Positions 24,382-31,985 of a DNA stretch of 45,471 nt are shown in pieces. The stretch covers positions 1 to 45,471 of the forward strand of contig URCT01000003.1 in assembly GCA_900546385.1 (NCBI GenBank), read 5' to 3'. The translations under genes were made by a program, and so were the position numbers. Source of the stretch: an uncultured Eubacteriales bacterium (GTDB lineage Bacteria > Bacillota > Clostridia > Oscillospirales > CAG-382). Numbering within the stretch: the stretch's first letter is position 1; every line of letters starts with the position of its first letter. Under the pieces are notes generated by a model, which saw only the letters and a list, made by a program, of their open reading frames with translations, was not told the origin of the DNA and ran no database searches.

Positions 24382-25335
24382 ATGGGAGAATACGGAGCAC
24401 GCGTGTGCGGAAAAATCATCGTGCTGTTTATTGCCATGCTTGCCGGATATATCGCGAAAAAGACAAAATGCATCGACGGTGCCGGCATCAAAACCATGTC
24501 TGCATTACTTGCGTTTATTACAAATCCGTGCCTTATCGTCGCGTCATTGCAAAAAGACTGTAAACCGGAAATTTTGGTGACAGGCGGCTGGATTTTAGTT
24601 TTGTCGTTTGTCATTCATGGCGTTATGGCAGTGCTTTCGGGCTTTATTTTCAAAAAAGTAAAAAAAGCCGATGAACGTGCCGTTTATGCGTTCGGGCTTA
24701 TGTATATGAACTGCGGTTTTATGGGATATCCGATTATGCAGGCCATGTTTCCCGAAAACGGTCTTTTGTACGGCGTTATATATACTATTCCGTTTAATCT
24801 TTTTGTGTGGACGCACGGCGTTGCAGTCATGAGTTCGTCACAGAAAACGGCGGACGGGAAAAAGAAGATTGATTGGAAACAGGTCTTTTTGAATCCGGGA
24901 CTTCTCAGCACGGTGCTTGCATCGGTGCTGTTTATCACCGGAATCCGCTTCCCGGCGATTATCACCGAAGGTATTTCCATGGTCGGCGATATGACCTTTC
25001 CGCTTTCCATGCTCATCATTGGCGGCCTTCTTTCCGACATCAACCTGTTATCGCTTATTACCGATGTGAAGCTGTTTTTGTTTTCGGTGCTGAAGCTTGC
25101 GGTCGTGCCGCTTGTTGTGTTAGCACTGTTTGTCGTTTGCGGCGGCAATCCGAGCCTTACGGTGGCGCTTGTGTGCGTGACCATGTGTGCCGCGCCGACC
25201 GCGTCCAACACGGCGGTGGTGGCGGAGGTGTACGGCGGTAATGCGCCGCTTGCGGCAAAACTTGTCGGGATTACGACCTTATATTCACTTGTTACCATGC
25301 CGCTTATGTTGATGTTAGCCGAACGGCTGTTGTAA
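24382..25335 (+). CDS. AEC-family (auxin efflux carrier-like) transporter
   Basis: Inner-membrane permease of 317 residues with about ten hydrophobic helices in two halves. GLMYMNCGFMGYPIM and TFPLSMLIIGGLLSD are typical of the AEC/malate permease family, whose bacterial members move organic acids or export small anions. The substrate cannot be told from sequence. The start at 24382 follows from the promoter position; the ribosome binding site (AGAAAG) is weak and distant. Confidence 0.9.
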   Translation: MGEYGARVCGKIIVLFIAMLAGYIAKKTKCIDGAGIKTMSALLAFITNPCLIVASLQKDCKPEILVTGGWILVLSFVIHGVMAVLSGFIFKKVKKADERAVYAFGLMYMNCGFMGYPIMQAMFPENGLLYGVIYTIPFNLFVWTHGVAVMSSSQKTADGKKKIDWKQVFLNPGLLSTVLASVLFITGIRFPAIITEGISMVGDMTFPLSMLIIGGLLSDINLLSLITDVKLFLFSVLKLAVVPLVVLALFVVCGGNPSLTVALVCVTMCAAPTASNTAVVAEVYGGNAPLAAKLVGITTLYSLVTMPLMLMLAERLL

Positions 25336-25347
25336 AACAATAAACGA

Positions 25348-25377
25348 AAGCTCCGGAGTTTTGTCACTCCGGAGCTT
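25348..25377. terminator. Hairpin between AEC and LOG genes
   Basis: Perfect 11-bp arms AAGCTCCGGAG (25348-25358) and its complement (25367-25377) between two converging genes. T-tracts are poor on both sides. Confidence 0.7.
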
Positions 25378-25397
25378 ATGCATTCAGAAAAAGTTTA

Positions 25398-25928
25398 TTA
25401 TGCGAGAATCTCTTTGATTTCATCCAGATTTTTGATAAAACGAACATTTTTCATCTTAGCCGCGTCCAGAAGTCCCATATCGATCATATGTTCAAGCTGG
25501 GCTTTGAGATGATCGTAATAACCGTTTAAGTTGTAGATAAGACACGGTGCATCTAAGTGGCCGAGACAAAGCTTGGACAGGACTTCGGAAATTTCTTCAA
25601 GCGTTCCCGTGCCGCCGGGGAAGGTGATAAACGCGTCGCCGTTGGCAATCAGCTTCGCTTTGCGTTCCGCCATGTCCTTTGTGACAATCAGCTTAGTGAT
25701 TTCCGGATATTCTAACCCCATGTCGATAAAAAACTGCGGTTCGATCCCGAGAACCTTTCCGCCTGCCTGCAGAACGCTTTCGGCAAGCTCGCCCATAAGC
25801 CCGGCTTTTGAGCCGCCGTAAACAAGCGAATTGCCGCTTTTTCCGATCCATGTGCCGAGTTCGCGAACCGCTTTTGTCAGCATAGGATCTTTTCCGTGAT
25901 TGGCGCCGAGGTAAACAGTGATATTCAT
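25398..25928 (-). CDS. LOG-family nucleotide 5'-monophosphate phosphoribohydrolase
   Basis: Lysine-decarboxylase-like Rossmann protein (176 residues). The LOG motifs GGSKAGLMGELAE, MAERKAKL and PGGTGTLEE are intact. Characterised members release the base from AMP or cytokinin nucleotides; the older lysine decarboxylase label is not supported for this family. GAAAGGA lies upstream. The pentapeptide-repeat gene ends 39 bases before it on the same strand, so they are probably co-transcribed. Confidence 0.92.
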   Translation of the reverse strand: MNITVYLGANHGKDPMLTKAVRELGTWIGKSGNSLVYGGSKAGLMGELAESVLQAGGKVLGIEPQFFIDMGLEYPEITKLIVTKDMAERKAKLIANGDAFITFPGGTGTLEEISEVLSKLCLGHLDAPCLIYNLNGYYDHLKAQLEHMIDMGLLDAAKMKNVRFIKNLDEIKEILA

Positions 25929-25967
25929 AAGGCATTCCTTTCGCTATGGTTGTTTGAATCGGGGATT

Positions 25968-26552
25968 CTATGATAGTTTGATTTGCAGTGAGTCGAGCAG
26001 CTGAAGAGCTTCCGGCATGGAAAAGCGTGCCGCCTTTAACGGACAGCTTAAGCTGTCGATCCGGTATCCGCGCGCGCCGCGAAAATCGGCCTTGCGCAGA
26101 TCGCATTTATAAAATTCGGTGTCGGTGAGATCGGCGTTGCGGAAGCTTGTTTCGGTAAGCTCACATTCCGCAAAGGTTGAACCGGCAAGTGCACAGCCGG
26201 AAAAGTCCATTTTTTTTAAGGACATTTGCGAAAATGTGTTGTATTTCAGACGGCAGTCGGTGATTTTGTCAATCGCCGTTCCGACCGTCCCGACCGGCTG
26301 CAGGAGTCTCCAGTTGATGCCGATAAACGATGATGCGTTTAACTGTAAAAACTTGGCTTCGCAGTTTTCGAAAACCATGTCTTTTACCGAGCAGTTTTCA
26401 AAACGGCATTCCCAAAGATAGCAATCGGAAAGTTTGCAGCTTTCAAACGTACAGAAAACAAAATCGCAGTCGGTAAACTTGCAGGACTCGAAATTTTCGC
26501 CGACAAAAGCAAGGTTTTCAAATCGTTCGTTTTCGTAATAGGCATCCGTCAT
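25968..26552 (-). CDS. Qnr/McbG-like pentapeptide-repeat protein
   Basis: 194-residue right-handed quadrilateral beta-helix. The A(D/N)LxF-type period is clear in FESCKFTDCDFVFCTFESCK and again in FAECELTETSFRNADLTDTE. Two repeat blocks are separated by a break near residues 75-95 (SSFIGINWRLLQP), and the protein ends in a helix MPEALQLLDSLQIKL. That layout matches Qnr and McbG proteins, which protect DNA gyrase by mimicking DNA. AGAGGA precedes the ATG. Gyrase protection is inferred from architecture only. Confidence 0.85.
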   Translation of the reverse strand: MTDAYYENERFENLAFVGENFESCKFTDCDFVFCTFESCKLSDCYLWECRFENCSVKDMVFENCEAKFLQLNASSFIGINWRLLQPVGTVGTAIDKITDCRLKYNTFSQMSLKKMDFSGCALAGSTFAECELTETSFRNADLTDTEFYKCDLRKADFRGARGYRIDSLSCPLKAARFSMPEALQLLDSLQIKLS

Positions 26553-26570
26553 ATAAGTTCCTCTGCTTAT

Positions 26571-26598
26571 ACTATATTATGGTTACTATATTATGGTT
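26571..26598. repeat. 14-bp tandem duplication in promoter region
   Basis: ACTATATTATGGTT occurs twice head to tail (26571-26584, 26585-26598). On the minus strand each copy holds a TATAGT hexamer. Confidence 0.9.
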
Positions 26599-26613
26599 TT
26601 CGTATTCTGTGAA
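26585..26613 (-). promoter_or_regulatory. Promoter of pentapeptide-LOG operon
   Basis: Minus strand TTCACA (26608-26613), 17 bases, TATAGT (26585-26590). A second TATAGT in the duplicated 14-mer lies 14 bases further on. Confidence 0.7.
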
Positions 26614-26626
26614 AAAACTCTGTAAA

Positions 26627-28651
26627 TTATTTCTTTTTCGCTTCCGGCAGCGGCGTCTTTTCAATTTTGAGATACGATGTGCCGCCAAAGTCTGCCGAAA
26701 TGTCCAAATATCCGCTTTCGTCGGATGTGTACGGCGTGCGAACTTTTTCAAAGCCGCCCTCAACCATGACCAAATCATAGGATACACCGGCTTCAAAGCC
26801 GCCGAGCCGCAGACGAACCGGTTGTTTGTTTTGGGCGGTAATGTAAACCGTGTCGGCATCCAATAAAACACCGTAGCCGTTGCGCGAAAATGTGATGTTG
26901 TGTAAACCGATGGTCGGATGCGCCGTTTCCGCTTCTTCGTCTTTTTTTGCTTTCTTTTCGGATTTTGCTGCTTTTTCTGCTTCTGCATCTGTTTCATCGG
27001 AGGACTCCAAAGCGGCTAAAAATGCATAATCCGGCGTCATGCACAAACGGAAACCGTCGGTGTCAAGTCCGAAAACCGTCCGTATATACGCGGTTTGAGC
27101 AAGACCGGCAAGCGCGTCGCCCGAAATGCGTACCGTGCCGTCGGAGGTTTTGAGCGTGCCGTCTGCGTAGGCATTCAACAGCTGTTTTAAGTGTTCGGCG
27201 GCTTCTTGCGTGCGGCCGGTCTTGTAGCGTGCCATAATATCGTAATAGGTGGTCGAAAGGGAATAACCGCCGTTTTGATAGTAACGTCCCCAGCCTCCGT
27301 TTTCGGAAAGCGGAAGCGTACCGCCCAAATAATCCCACCAGCTGTCTTTGGCCGCAAGGGTCGTGTTGCGGATAAATGCGCCGAAATAAATGTCGGTGCC
27401 GATGGCAGTGTCGCCCTCAACGGTGCGGTTTCCGTCAAGCCAAGCGAAGATTTTTTCGGTTTTTTCCGCATCGGCAAAGCCTGCTTCAATGGCTTCCAAA
27501 TTCAAAAAGACAAAGCCGTAATCGTGCACTGCGCCATTTATGTCGATACAGCCGATGTAGCGGCCTTTTTTCTCGTCCCAGAACTTTTCATTAAACGCGG
27601 CACGGTTTTTTTCGGCAATGCGTGTGTATTCGTCTGCTTTTTCAGTTTCTCCCAAAAGCGTATAAAGCTTTGCAAGATCCGTTACGGCACGGCCGAACGA
27701 AATGTTTTCGTAAGCATCCAAATACCCGAAGCGGAAATTGAACCAACGGTTGGAGCCGTTGCCGGAGGAGGTGCCGTCGTTGTCGGGCGTGTGAATATAC
27801 ACAAGGCCGGACAAAGGATCGTATTTTACGCCGCGTTCGGTGTCGGCACGAAACAGGTATGCGGTCACTTCATTGAGCTTTTCCAAAACGGTCAAGCCTT
27901 GTGATTTATCAAGCTTTGGTTGGTTGTCCGTGTCGGCTTCGGATAAATAAAGACCGTCGCCTTCCCATAAGCAAATGTTTGCCACCGCCGAAACAAAGGC
28001 AGTGTCCGTATCGTAGAAATAGCCGTCGGTTTCCGAGGAACGAATACCGGTCGTTTCGGTCCAAAGATAGCCGTTGGCATACATCGGTACATCGCGCAGT
28101 GCGTTCTTTAAAGCAAAATAGCCGTCCGAAGTGCCGAAACCGGCATAGCGGCGCGCCAGTTCGCCGAATTCGCCGACCATTGCCGTGCTTTGCGGAATGC
28201 CGAGCGAAGTATCGGACAAAAATGCGTTTGCCGCGGCGGCAATTGTATTTCCGGGAGCATAAATAACAGCGGTATCGGCATTAAAGGCTTCGATAAGAGC
28301 CGTTTCTTCCGGTGTTACCGCACCGTCGGGTAAGGCAGGAGCCTTTGGCTTGTTTAGGGCTTTTACGGCGGCAACAATTCCTGCAATGGCGATACAAAGA
28401 ACGCCGAGCACCATGACCGCAAATAAGCACATGGCTTTTAAGCGCGCAATTCGCGCACGGCGGCGGTATTCGGCACGGCGGCGTGCAGCTTGGATTTTGC
28501 GGCGTTTTTCACGCTCGGCTTCTTCGTTCAGCCGAATGGCCTCGGTGCGTTTTCGACGGTCGAAATGAACGGGATCGATGGTGGGTTCTTGCTCGTTTGA
28601 GGGCAAAATAACCGGGGATTCGGTTTCGGTTTGATTCGGTTGTCGGTTCAT
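26627..28651 (-). CDS. Membrane-anchored six-hairpin glycosidase-like protein
   Basis: 674 residues. The N-terminal 72 are cytoplasmic and very Arg-rich (EREKRRKIQAARRRAEYRRR), then one transmembrane helix (72-96), then a large outside domain of helical repeats (WFNFRFGYLDAYENISFGRA, GCIDINGAVHDYGFVFLNLE, NGGWGRYYQNGGYSLSTTYY). These resemble (alpha/alpha)6 glycoside hydrolases. A Lys/Glu/Ala-rich insert (about 575-605) precedes a C-terminal beta-domain. Start at 28651: AAGGAGGG lies 8 bases upstream; the frame runs upstream across the promoter. Family and substrate are not certain. A surface glycan-processing role is inferred. Confidence 0.72.
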   Translation of the reverse strand: MNRQPNQTETESPVILPSNEQEPTIDPVHFDRRKRTEAIRLNEEAEREKRRKIQAARRRAEYRRRARIARLKAMCLFAVMVLGVLCIAIAGIVAAVKALNKPKAPALPDGAVTPEETALIEAFNADTAVIYAPGNTIAAAANAFLSDTSLGIPQSTAMVGEFGELARRYAGFGTSDGYFALKNALRDVPMYANGYLWTETTGIRSSETDGYFYDTDTAFVSAVANICLWEGDGLYLSEADTDNQPKLDKSQGLTVLEKLNEVTAYLFRADTERGVKYDPLSGLVYIHTPDNDGTSSGNGSNRWFNFRFGYLDAYENISFGRAVTDLAKLYTLLGETEKADEYTRIAEKNRAAFNEKFWDEKKGRYIGCIDINGAVHDYGFVFLNLEAIEAGFADAEKTEKIFAWLDGNRTVEGDTAIGTDIYFGAFIRNTTLAAKDSWWDYLGGTLPLSENGGWGRYYQNGGYSLSTTYYDIMARYKTGRTQEAAEHLKQLLNAYADGTLKTSDGTVRISGDALAGLAQTAYIRTVFGLDTDGFRLCMTPDYAFLAALESSDETDAEAEKAAKSEKKAKKDEEAETAHPTIGLHNITFSRNGYGVLLDADTVYITAQNKQPVRLRLGGFEAGVSYDLVMVEGGFEKVRTPYTSDESGYLDISADFGGTSYLKIEKTPLPEAKKK

Positions 28652-28691
28652 GAACAAAGCCCTCCTTAAAACAGTGTATCCATATACGGAT

Positions 28692-28720
28692 ATTTTATCA
28701 TATTGGCGAGGGAATGTCAA
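28692..28720 (-). promoter_or_regulatory. Promoter of membrane glycosidase-like gene
   Basis: Minus strand TTGACA (28715-28720), 17 bases, TAAAAT (28692-28697). Confidence 0.8.
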
Positions 28721-28752
28721 GATACAGAACTGTGACGAAAATTAAGATTGGA

Positions 28753-29170
28753 TTAAATAATATAATCGCTGTCATACGAAGTCTTCATCAAATCCGCAAT
28801 GGTGATTCCGTCAAAAAATGTATTTGTCAGCCGGAAGTATTCCTTCCACATTTCAAGTGTGCGGCACTCGTGCGCAAAATTGCAGGGATCGGCTCCGGGA
28901 ATTAAGCAGGCAACCGGCGCCAAATCTCCTTCGGTGAGCCGCAAAACGTCGCCGACACGAATGTCCTGCGGTGTTTTTTTTAAGCGATAGCCGCCGCCTT
29001 TGCCGTGCTGTCCCTCCACATAACCGCTTTTGGTTAAGAGCGGCAGGATGCGTTCTAAGTATTTGAGAGAGATTTCTTGCCGCGAGGCAACCTCTTTCAT
29101 CGGCAGATACTGTTGGCCGCCGTGTTCGGCAAGGTCGATTAAGTGCATAACGTCCGCGTGTGGAAATCAT
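28753..29170 (-). pseudogene. Rrf2-family regulator, frameshifted near its 5' end
   Basis: Rrf2 proteins (IscR, CymR) sense Fe-S or cysteine status. ATG 29170, preceded by AAAGGAG at 9 bases, opens with MISTRGRYAL, the canonical Rrf2 N-terminus, but then runs out of frame. The rest of the protein (DLAEHGGQQYLPMKEVASRQ, then GKGGGYRL) is in the next frame and ends at 28753. Compared with the usual RYALRVMxDLA, 9 bases are replaced by 1, an 8-base deletion. An internal ATG at 29148 could give 131 residues lacking the first helix, but has no good ribosome binding site. Three cysteines (C-x7-C-x5-C) suggest an IscR-like metal site. Could be a true pseudogene, a short functional form or an assembly error. 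Confidence 0.8.
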
Positions 29171-29218
29171 TCAAAAACACTCCTTTCTTCTCGTCGGATT
29201 TTCGCTTTGGAAAACGGA

Positions 29219-30139
29219 TCATCCGAGCTCGATCATGCGGTCGATACAGGCGCGCGACGCACGTAATGTTTCCTCCGGCAGCACAATTTCTTCTCCGGCA
29301 AGGCCTTTTACGGCACGGTATACGTCGGGCAGCGTCGTGATTTTCATGTTGTGGCAAACCAAATCCTTCGACAGCGGATAAAAGCACAGCTCCGGGAATT
29401 CATAGGACAAATGCTCGGCAATGGATAATTCCGTGCCGATGATGAATTCTTTTTCCCTGTCCTTGTGCGCACGTACATAGTCGATTATGCCTGTGGTGGA
29501 GCCGACATAATCCGCCTGTGCGGTGACTGCCGGCTTGCATTCGGGATGTACAAGCAGTTTGGCATTCGGATGCAGGGCGCGTGCCTTTTCGGCCTCCTCA
29601 CGGGACACGCGTGCGTGCGTCGGACAACCGCCCTGAAGCAGTTTTATCTCTTTTTCCGGAACGGATTGCGCCACATAAGCACCCAAATTGCAGTCCGGTA
29701 TGAATAAAATCTTGTTGTTCGGCAGAGCTTTTACGATTTTTACGGCACTGGAGGAAGTGACGCAGACATCACATACCGTTTTCAATGCGGCTGTCGTGTT
29801 GATATAAGCAACGACTGTGTAATCGGGATACAGCTGCTTGACAGCTTCGATTTCATCCTTGTCCATCTGTTCTGCCATGGGACATCCGGCTTCGCTGCGT
29901 ACCAAAATAACGCGCTTGTCCGGCGAAAGAATCTTTACCGTTTCCGCCATAAAACGCACACCGCACATCAGAACGTTCTTTTGCGCCGTTTGAGAGGCTT
30001 TGACGGAAAGACCGAAGGAATCGCCGACAAAATCGGCAACTTCGCAGATTTCCTCGCCCTGATAGCTGTGTGCAAGAATACAGATGTCGTTTTCTTTTTT
30101 CAAGCGAACAATTTCGCTTTGCATTTCATGTATCGTCAT
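29219..30139 (-). CDS. nadA: Quinolinate synthase
   Basis: [4Fe-4S] enzyme joining iminoaspartate with dihydroxyacetone phosphate to make quinolinate for NAD. Cluster cysteines are seen in LMCGVRFMAETV, VTSSSA-region upstream CDVC and GGCPTHARV/PECKP; IPDCNLGAYVA and VGSTTGI are also typical. 306 residues. Its ribosome binding site AGGAGA overlaps the TAG stop of the upstream HD gene, so the two are coupled. nadB and nadC are not in the window. The Rrf2 gene follows 48 bases later. Confidence 0.95.
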   Translation of the reverse strand: MTIHEMQSEIVRLKKENDICILAHSYQGEEICEVADFVGDSFGLSVKASQTAQKNVLMCGVRFMAETVKILSPDKRVILVRSEAGCPMAEQMDKDEIEAVKQLYPDYTVVAYINTTAALKTVCDVCVTSSSAVKIVKALPNNKILFIPDCNLGAYVAQSVPEKEIKLLQGGCPTHARVSREEAEKARALHPNAKLLVHPECKPAVTAQADYVGSTTGIIDYVRAHKDREKEFIIGTELSIAEHLSYEFPELCFYPLSKDLVCHNMKITTLPDVYRAVKGLAGEEIVLPEETLRASRACIDRMIELG

Positions 30140-30148
30140 GGCTTTCTC

Positions 30149-30712
30149 CTATATTCCGGCGTTTACCGCATCTTCCGATGCACGCATGGCAAGAATGGTT
30201 TGTTTGACTAATTCTTCAAGCGGCATTTCCAGCATATCCGCACCGTTTTGAATGACTTCCCGCGAACAGCCGGCGGCAAATTTGGGCGTTTTGAATTTCT
30301 TTAGTACCGATTTTGTTTCCAAATCCTTGACGCTTCCGGATGGGTGCATCCGCGCCACCGCGCCGATAAGACCGGTCAGTTCATCGACGGCATATAAAAC
30401 CTTTTCCATGCGATGCTCCGGCTTTATATCGACGGTCAAGCCGTATCCGTGGCTGGCGACAGCGTGTATTAGTTCTTCGGGAGCACCGGCTGTACGTAAG
30501 AGCTCCTGCTCTTTGATACAGTGCTCTTCCGGATATTTTTCAAAGTCGAGGTCATGCAACAGCCCGACAAGTCCCCAGAAATCGCGTTCGTTTCCATAGC
30601 CGTATGCGTCGGCGAAGTATTTCATAACGCCTTCTACGGTGAGGGCGTGCTTTAAGTGGAACGGCTCGGTGTTGTAATCTTTTAAGAGCGTGATCGCTTG
30701 TTCGCGTGTCAT
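30149..30712 (-). CDS. HD-domain phosphohydrolase
   Basis: 187-residue metal-dependent hydrolase of the HD superfamily. KHALTVEGVMKYFA, LLHDLDFEKYPEEH and VASHGYG carry the expected His and Asp metal ligands. Substrate unknown; HD proteins of this size often act on nucleotides. GAAAGGG precedes the ATG and the gene is coupled to nadA through an overlapping stop and ribosome binding site. It begins after the cysK terminator. Confidence 0.88.
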   Translation of the reverse strand: MTREQAITLLKDYNTEPFHLKHALTVEGVMKYFADAYGYGNERDFWGLVGLLHDLDFEKYPEEHCIKEQELLRTAGAPEELIHAVASHGYGLTVDIKPEHRMEKVLYAVDELTGLIGAVARMHPSGSVKDLETKSVLKKFKTPKFAAGCSREVIQNGADMLEMPLEELVKQTILAMRASEDAVNAGI

Positions 30713-30746
30713 ATACGTTTCACCCTTTCAACGTTTGTTCATGCAG

Positions 30747-30778
30747 AAAAATGCGCCGGAAGCTAAAGCCGCCGGCGC
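30747..30778 (-). terminator. Intrinsic terminator after cysK
   Basis: Minus strand GCGCCGG and CCGGCGC (7-bp GC arms, 12-base loop) followed by ATTTTT. Confidence 0.85.
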
Positions 30779-30792
30779 AAAAACCGTTTATT

Positions 30793-31725
30793 TTATTCGG
30801 CAAATAACGGCGTTGACAGATAACGGTCGCCGGTATCGGGCAGTAAAACAACAATGTTTTTGCCCTCGTTTTCGGGACGCTTTGCAAGCTCGATGGCTGC
30901 ATAAACGGCAGCACCCGAAGAAATGCCTACCAAAACGCCTTCGTTTCTGCCGATGAGTCTGCCGGTTTCGAAGGCATCTTCGTTGGTGACCGGGATGATT
31001 TCATCGTAAACCTTGGTATTGAGAACATCCGGTACGAAACCGGCACCGATGCCCTGGATTTTATGCGGACCGGCAATGCCTTCCGAAAGAACAGGCGAGG
31101 AGGACGGTTCAACCGCGACGACCTTGACATTCGGATTCTTGGATTTTAAGTATTCGCCGACACCGGTGATCGTTCCGCCCGTGCCGACACCGGCAACGAA
31201 AATGTCTACCTTGCCGTCGGTGTCCTCATAAATTTCCGGACCGGTGGTTGCACGGTGTGCTGCCGGGTTTGCCGGGTTGACAAATTGGCCGGGAATGAAG
31301 CTGTTCGGAATCTCGGCGGCAAGCTCATTGGCCTTGGCGATAGCACCCTTCATGCCCTTGGTACCATCCGAAAGTACAAGCTCTGCACCGTAGGCTTTCA
31401 TGAGCTGACGGCGTTCGACCGACATGGTCTCCGGCATGACGATGATAATGCGGTAACCGCGTGCAGCAGCAACAGAGGCAAGACCGATACCGGTGTTGCC
31501 GGAGGTCGGCTCGATGATGACCGAGCCGGGAACTAACTTTCCGGCCGCTTCGGCTTCATCAATCATGGCTTTTGCAATACGGTCCTTTACGGAACCGGCC
31601 GGATTGAAATATTCAAGCTTTGCAAGAATTTTGGCTTTTAAGCCGTATTTTTTTTCAATGTGTGTGAGTTCGAGAAGCGGCGTTTTGCCGATAAGCTGAT
31701 CTGCGGAAGTATAAATCTTAGACAT
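30793..31725 (-). CDS. cysK: Cysteine synthase A (O-acetylserine sulfhydrylase)
   Basis: PLP enzyme making cysteine from O-acetylserine and sulfide. NPAGSVKDRIA holds the PLP lysine, PTSGNTGIGLA the substrate loop and GVGTGGTITGVGEYLK the phosphate loop. 310 residues, typical of CysK. AAAGGAG lies upstream. The transcript has a leader of about 150 bases with a palindromic operator and a short Cys-containing reading frame, so regulation by cysteine status is likely. Confidence 0.97.
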   Translation of the reverse strand: MSKIYTSADQLIGKTPLLELTHIEKKYGLKAKILAKLEYFNPAGSVKDRIAKAMIDEAEAAGKLVPGSVIIEPTSGNTGIGLASVAAARGYRIIIVMPETMSVERRQLMKAYGAELVLSDGTKGMKGAIAKANELAAEIPNSFIPGQFVNPANPAAHRATTGPEIYEDTDGKVDIFVAGVGTGGTITGVGEYLKSKNPNVKVVAVEPSSSPVLSEGIAGPHKIQGIGAGFVPDVLNTKVYDEIIPVTNEDAFETGRLIGRNEGVLVGISSGAAVYAAIELAKRPENEGKNIVVLLPDTGDRYLSTPLFAE

Positions 31726-31766
31726 GATGAAAAACTCCTTTATTTAGACAATATAGTTGAATGACT

Positions 31767-31832
31767 TTATTTGTGTGTCAATGACCGCCAACATCGTTTT
31801 CCGGCAGCATTGCGTGAATTTTTACATATCAT
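31767..31832 (-). CDS. Putative cysK leader peptide (21 aa)
   Basis: A 21-codon reading frame in the cysK leader starting MICKNSRNAAGKRCW and ending TAA 41 bases before cysK. AGAGGT lies 8 bases upstream of its ATG, an ideal spacing. Codons 3 and 14 are cysteine (TGT), and the C-terminal half is basic. No terminator hairpin is seen between it and cysK, so if it regulates, coupling or ribosome stalling is more likely than classical attenuation. Not recognised as a known family. Confidence 0.5.
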   Translation of the reverse strand: MICKNSRNAAGKRCWRSLTHK

Positions 31833-31858
31833 CGTACCGCACCTCTTGTTCAATTTCC

Positions 31859-31879
31859 TACCAACCTTGTAGGTTGGTA
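31859..31879. promoter_or_regulatory. Palindromic operator at cysK start site
   Basis: Perfect inverted repeat with 9-bp arms TACCAACCT and AGGTTGGTA around TGT. It lies next to the -10 and over the expected transcription start, a typical repressor position. Confidence 0.8.
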
Positions 31880-31881
31880 TT

Positions 31882-31910
31882 ATAATAGCACGTATTTTTG
31901 CGTTTGTCAA
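31882..31910 (-). promoter_or_regulatory. Promoter of cysK
   Basis: Minus strand TTGACA (31905-31910), 17 bases, TATTAT (31882-31887). A TATAAT 3 bases further on would give a poor 20-base spacing. Confidence 0.8.
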
Positions 31911-31947
31911 GTGGTTTTTCCAAAAAAAATCAAATTTTTTTTTGCAC

Positions 31948-31973
31948 AAAAAAGCTCCGGCAGCAGTCGGAGC
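31948..31973 (-). terminator. Terminator after the GNAT gene
   Basis: Minus strand GCTCCG and CGGAGC around 8 bases, then TTTTTT, 12 bases after the GNAT stop. Confidence 0.8.
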
Positions 31974-31985
31974 AAAAATAAGAGC

